Of a stretch of DNA of 39,855 bases, positions 37,635-39,855 are shown in pieces. Under the pieces are notes generated by a model, which saw nothing but the letters and a program-made list of their open reading frames with translations, was not told where the DNA came from and ran no database searches. The stretch spans positions 1 to 39,855 of the forward strand of contig NZ_BPMA01000022.1 of the NCBI RefSeq assembly GCF_026005215.1, in the 5' to 3' direction. The DNA is from Capnocytophaga catalasegens (GTDB lineage: Bacteria > Bacteroidota > Bacteroidia > Flavobacteriales > Flavobacteriaceae). A program made the translations under genes and the position numbers. Position 1 is the stretch's first letter, and each line of letters begins with the position of its first letter.

Positions 37635-38546
37635 TTAAACGTTGGGTAGGTTTTTACTTATTTTTTGCCAGAAACTTTTTTCAAAAAGACGTGAAGCACC
37701 TACCATAGCAGCCTCTTCCATAAGTGAAGAAACCACAATAGGAATATTTATATTATTCGTTTGTAGTGTTTGATTGAGTTTCTCCTCAAAATAGGCATAT
37801 GCTAAAGAAATATTTCCTCCTAAAACCAGAATATTGGCATCGAATTTTTTCAGCCAAGGAGCTAAAAAAGAACCCAAATTTGTTGCAAATTCGTCAAATA
37901 ATTCATCTCGAAATGAGGTTTGAATAAGTTCTTTTACTCCCTTGATTGATTTGCCTGTTTTTTGTTCAAAAGCACTGACAAACCAACGCGTGCTAAAATA
38001 TTCGTCAGCAATACCTTCTTTAAAGGGTAAATGCCAGAAACAACCCTCGGGAGCTACTTTTTCGCCTGTAACAACAGGAACTCCGTCTTGGATATAAGCA
38101 GAACCAAAGCCTGTACCAAGTGTTATAACTACTACATTATCAAATCCTTTTGCTTTGTCAATCCACGATACACCCACGGCAAAAGCCGAAGCATCATTCA
38201 GAAAACGCATAGGAAGTGGTGTAAGAAGAAAAGGTTGTAATTGGGTAGGAATGTGTAAGTTGTACAAACTGGGATATTTGTGTTGCATAAGCGAGATACC
38301 GTCTTTGTAGTTAAAAGGACCAGGAATAGCAAATCCTAATCCACTAACGTTTTCTATGCCCACAACTTGCATACATTCGTTTATGGCTTTTGCCCACGAT
38401 TTGAATATGTTTTGGGCTGTATCGGTATGTGAAAGATGTTCTCGCTTGAATGAGTCTTTGACAAGTGTATGTGTTGTCATATCCATAGCAATACAACTGA
38501 TATGGCTACCGCCTATATCTACTCCAAGAGTATATTTTTTATTCAT
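37635..38546 (-). CDS. ROK-family sugar kinase (polyphosphate- or ATP-glucokinase-like)
   Basis: 303 residues. The N-terminal phosphate motif LGVDIGGSHISCIAMD, LGFAIPGPFNYKDG, the catalytic-base region RFLNDASAFAVG and the second phosphate motif VVITLGTGFGSAYI identify the hexokinase/ROK fold. The zinc-binding C-x-C-G-x-x-GC motif of most ROK proteins is absent; its place reads APEGCFWHLPFKE. Bacteroidota have many such variants, so this may be a glucokinase. Host gene beyond the attachment site, transcribed toward it. A -7 box TAAATTTG (38575-38582) precedes it. Confidence 0.8.
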   Translation of the reverse strand: MNKKYTLGVDIGGSHISCIAMDMTTHTLVKDSFKREHLSHTDTAQNIFKSWAKAINECMQVVGIENVSGLGFAIPGPFNYKDGISLMQHKYPSLYNLHIPTQLQPFLLTPLPMRFLNDASAFAVGVSWIDKAKGFDNVVVITLGTGFGSAYIQDGVPVVTGEKVAPEGCFWHLPFKEGIADEYFSTRWFVSAFEQKTGKSIKGVKELIQTSFRDELFDEFATNLGSFLAPWLKKFDANILVLGGNISLAYAYFEEKLNQTLQTNNINIPIVVSSLMEEAAMVGASRLFEKSFWQKISKNLPNV

Positions 38547-38635
38547 AAATGAAAAATGCTAATATTAAACTAGGCAAATTTACAAAAAAACAAACAAAAC
38601 TTGAATTTGTTTTTTGAGATTTTTTTGTTTGGTTA

Positions 38636-38661
38636 TCCTTGCACCCTACAAGGTGCAAGGA
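38636..38661. other. Palindromic hairpin upstream of the ROK gene
   Basis: Perfect 10-bp arms TCCTTGCACC / GGTGCAAGGA with a 6-base loop. No T-run follows on the strand of the ROK gene, so it is probably an operator or a structured spacer rather than its terminator. The stretch 38547-38773 otherwise holds no gene that I can see. Confidence 0.45.
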
Positions 38662-38773
38662 AAAACACAAACAAATTACACAAAATTAAATGAAACAAAA
38701 ATTTTTAAAAAAACCAATAAAAAGATAACTACATATTTTCTTTTGTTACAAACCTAATGGCTAAGTATTTATC

Positions 38774-39135
38774 CTACATATTTTTCCAGCTACTTTGGAA
38801 AGGTTTAGGTCCATACAAATATCTACTAGAAGAGTGTAAAAAATAGTCTTGTTTGTTTCCAATTACTTTCAGAAGGAAACCCAGATCCGATAATAATTTT
38901 ACTAGTTTGCTTTTGATTCACTGATATGCTTTGCCCCAACCTTCGCTTGATTTAATATAATATTGCATGGTTATTTGATTGATATACAAATCATTAGTGA
39001 TACCGATATCGGGATTGGGCGACTCTATCCCAAGATAAAAAACTCTTGCTTGGGTTACTATTGTTTGTTGTAATTCTATTTCGCCTTTGCTACAACCTAT
39101 AAACAAAAACCTATTAAATATAAAACGTGTTTCAT
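38774..39135 (-). pseudogene. Decayed lipoprotein gene (frameshift in signal peptide, internal stop)
   Basis: ATG at 39135 begins MKHVLYLIGF, then the frame breaks in a run of five T (39105-39109). One added T would give LFIGCSKGE, a perfect lipoprotein signal and lipobox. The continuing frame reaches TGA at 38918, but the next codons in frame keep protein-like character (KLVKLLSDLGFLLKV; then YLYGPKPFQSSWKNM) to TAG at 38774. So the gene is broken twice. Product about 120 residues if repaired. Not recognised. Sequencing error at the homopolymer cannot be excluded for the first lesion. Confidence 0.6.
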
Positions 39136-39190
39136 TTATAGTTATTTTTTATTTAAAGATTTTTTAGGATATAGCCAATAGTAGTTAGTG

Positions 39191-39219
39191 ATTAGTGGAT
39201 AGTGTAACTATCCACTAAT
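39191..39219. repeat. 12-bp inverted repeat at the end of the second lipoprotein gene
   Basis: Perfect arms ATTAGTGGATAG (39191-39202) and CTATCCACTAAT (39208-39219) with a 5-base loop. The right arm contains the last codons of the decayed lipoprotein gene (stop at 39208). It could act as a factor-dependent terminator; it lacks a T-run. The 55 bases left of it hold no gene. Confidence 0.55.
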
Positions 39220-39752
39220 TTCTGTTAATTTATCAATTAAAGTTCTATCAAATTGCCATTGCCCATAATATACACGCCAGCCTTTGTCTTTGACTAATTT
39301 AGTAGCATCTGAACCTAATGAACTATGGTTTCCTTCTGCTCCCATTACATCTGCAAAGACTGTTATTTCACCATCTTTATCATAGTCATTATATTATTAG
39401 AAAAAGTATATTTTTGATATAAACCTCCAAATACACTTACTTTTTCGTTGTCTTGGCACATTACGTCGTTGTTCAGGTCAATCCATACGCCGTTTTGGTC
39501 GTTTTTGTCTGCTTCAATATACAATTCGATTTGTTCAGAAGAGGGCTTCTTCTCTGTAATTAGGATCATATACTCTTTTTGAGCTTCTTGTTTGTTAATA
39601 TTAGCTCCCCATGTATTCTTTTCAATAATAGGTTTTTCGGGTGTTGGACTCTCAGGTGTTGAATCGTTGTTATTTTTGGAGCAACTATTCATAAGCGATG
39701 CAGTGGATATCATCCCAATAGCTAACATACTGCGGAAAATCATTTTTTTCAT
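39208..39752 (-). pseudogene. Frameshifted surface lipoprotein gene
   Basis: ATG at 39752: MKKMIFRSMLAIGMISTASLMNSCSKN is a lipoprotein signal peptide with lipobox LMNSC. The frame contains WIDLNNDVMCQDNEKV, as in Flavobacteriia surface lipoproteins where a calcium- or strand-rich opening follows. It stops at 39363, but the neighbouring frame continues smoothly from about 39390: DYDKDGEITVFADVMGAEG, then GWRVYYGQWQFDRTLIDKLTE, to TAG at 39208. The missing piece is a single base near 39393-39396. If intact the product would be about 180 residues, exported and anchored in the outer membrane. Confidence 0.65.
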
Positions 39753-39837
39753 TTTTTTAATTATTAAGGTTTAAACTATTTATGTATTATGATTTTATTT
39801 TTATCAAAATGTTTTACTTTTGTCTGAAAAAATAATT

Positions 39838-39855
39838 TTATTGTATATCCGTAAT
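39838..39855. repeat. IS terminal repeat at the window end
   Basis: The last 18 bases (ttattgtatatccgtaat) are the exact reverse complement of 183-200. They mark the start of a second IS copy, or the same IS in an assembly that stops at a repeat. The gap 39753-39837 holds nothing else that I recognise. Confidence 0.65.

Overview
The window is AT-rich and has the promoter grammar of Bacteroidota: -7 boxes of the form TANNTTTG with TTTG or TTG about 19-20 bases upstream, and no obvious Shine-Dalgarno sequences. Family content (DUF3127-type ssDNA-binding protein, DUF6291, DUF4494-like, DUF1351/RecT, lipoproteins with short lipoboxes) points to a Flavobacteriia host. Capnocytophaga or a close relative is my best guess, from general resemblance only. 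Most of the window (about 174-37533) is a siphovirus-like prophage. Both window ends run into the same IS1595-like element end, so the piece is bounded by insertion sequences.

Layout: 1-200, tail of an IS1595-family transposase and its terminal repeat, fused onto the truncated tape measure gene. 174-14038, leftward structural module, read in transcription order (right to left): small and large terminase, portal, a MuF head protein fused to a zeta toxin, a small gene and a (p)ppGpp-hydrolase-like HD gene, scaffold, head fibre, capsid, tail tube, four neck proteins, a tail chaperone with a -1 frameshift, tape measure. 14043-18028, an unusual enzyme cassette just upstream of the terminase: DUF488, an amidoligase joined to a GNAT-like domain (now split by one stop codon), a ParB/Srx-like protein and an ATP-grasp ligase. 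18101-19417, small unknown genes. 19624-19845, a lone rightward gene with a near-consensus promoter.

19864-33473 is the early leftward module: VRR-NUC nuclease, DnaB helicase, DUF6291 protein, a helicase-methyltransferase fusion, DUF4494-like protein, SSB-like protein, metallo-beta-lactamase-fold hydrolase, RecT, DUF1351 and small genes. It also holds two tRNA-like RNAs and one compact three-way-junction element. 33500-35709 is the immunity region (an XRE regulator, a winged-helix/membrane protein, a small membrane protein and an S24 repressor) with three copies of a 17-bp operator. 35781-37317 holds two stacked toxin-antitoxin pairs, Panacea-type and YoeB-type. A 3' half of tRNA-His at 37492-37533 marks the attachment site. 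Beyond it is host DNA: a ROK-family sugar kinase and two decayed lipoprotein genes. No integrase or lysis gene is seen, so they probably lie beyond the left IS.

Control: four leftward late units (tape measure, scaffold, portal, enzyme cassette) each start with the same architecture, a TANNTTTG -7 box and an inverted repeat AAAACGTGT..ACACGTTTT centred about 20 bp upstream in place of a -33 box. The two small genes after the MuF-zeta gene instead have an ordinary -33/-7 promoter. This suggests they are expressed apart from the late genes, as an immunity gene would need to be. The most novel parts are the enzyme cassette, the MuF-zeta toxin with its candidate immunity gene, and the shared late-promoter element.
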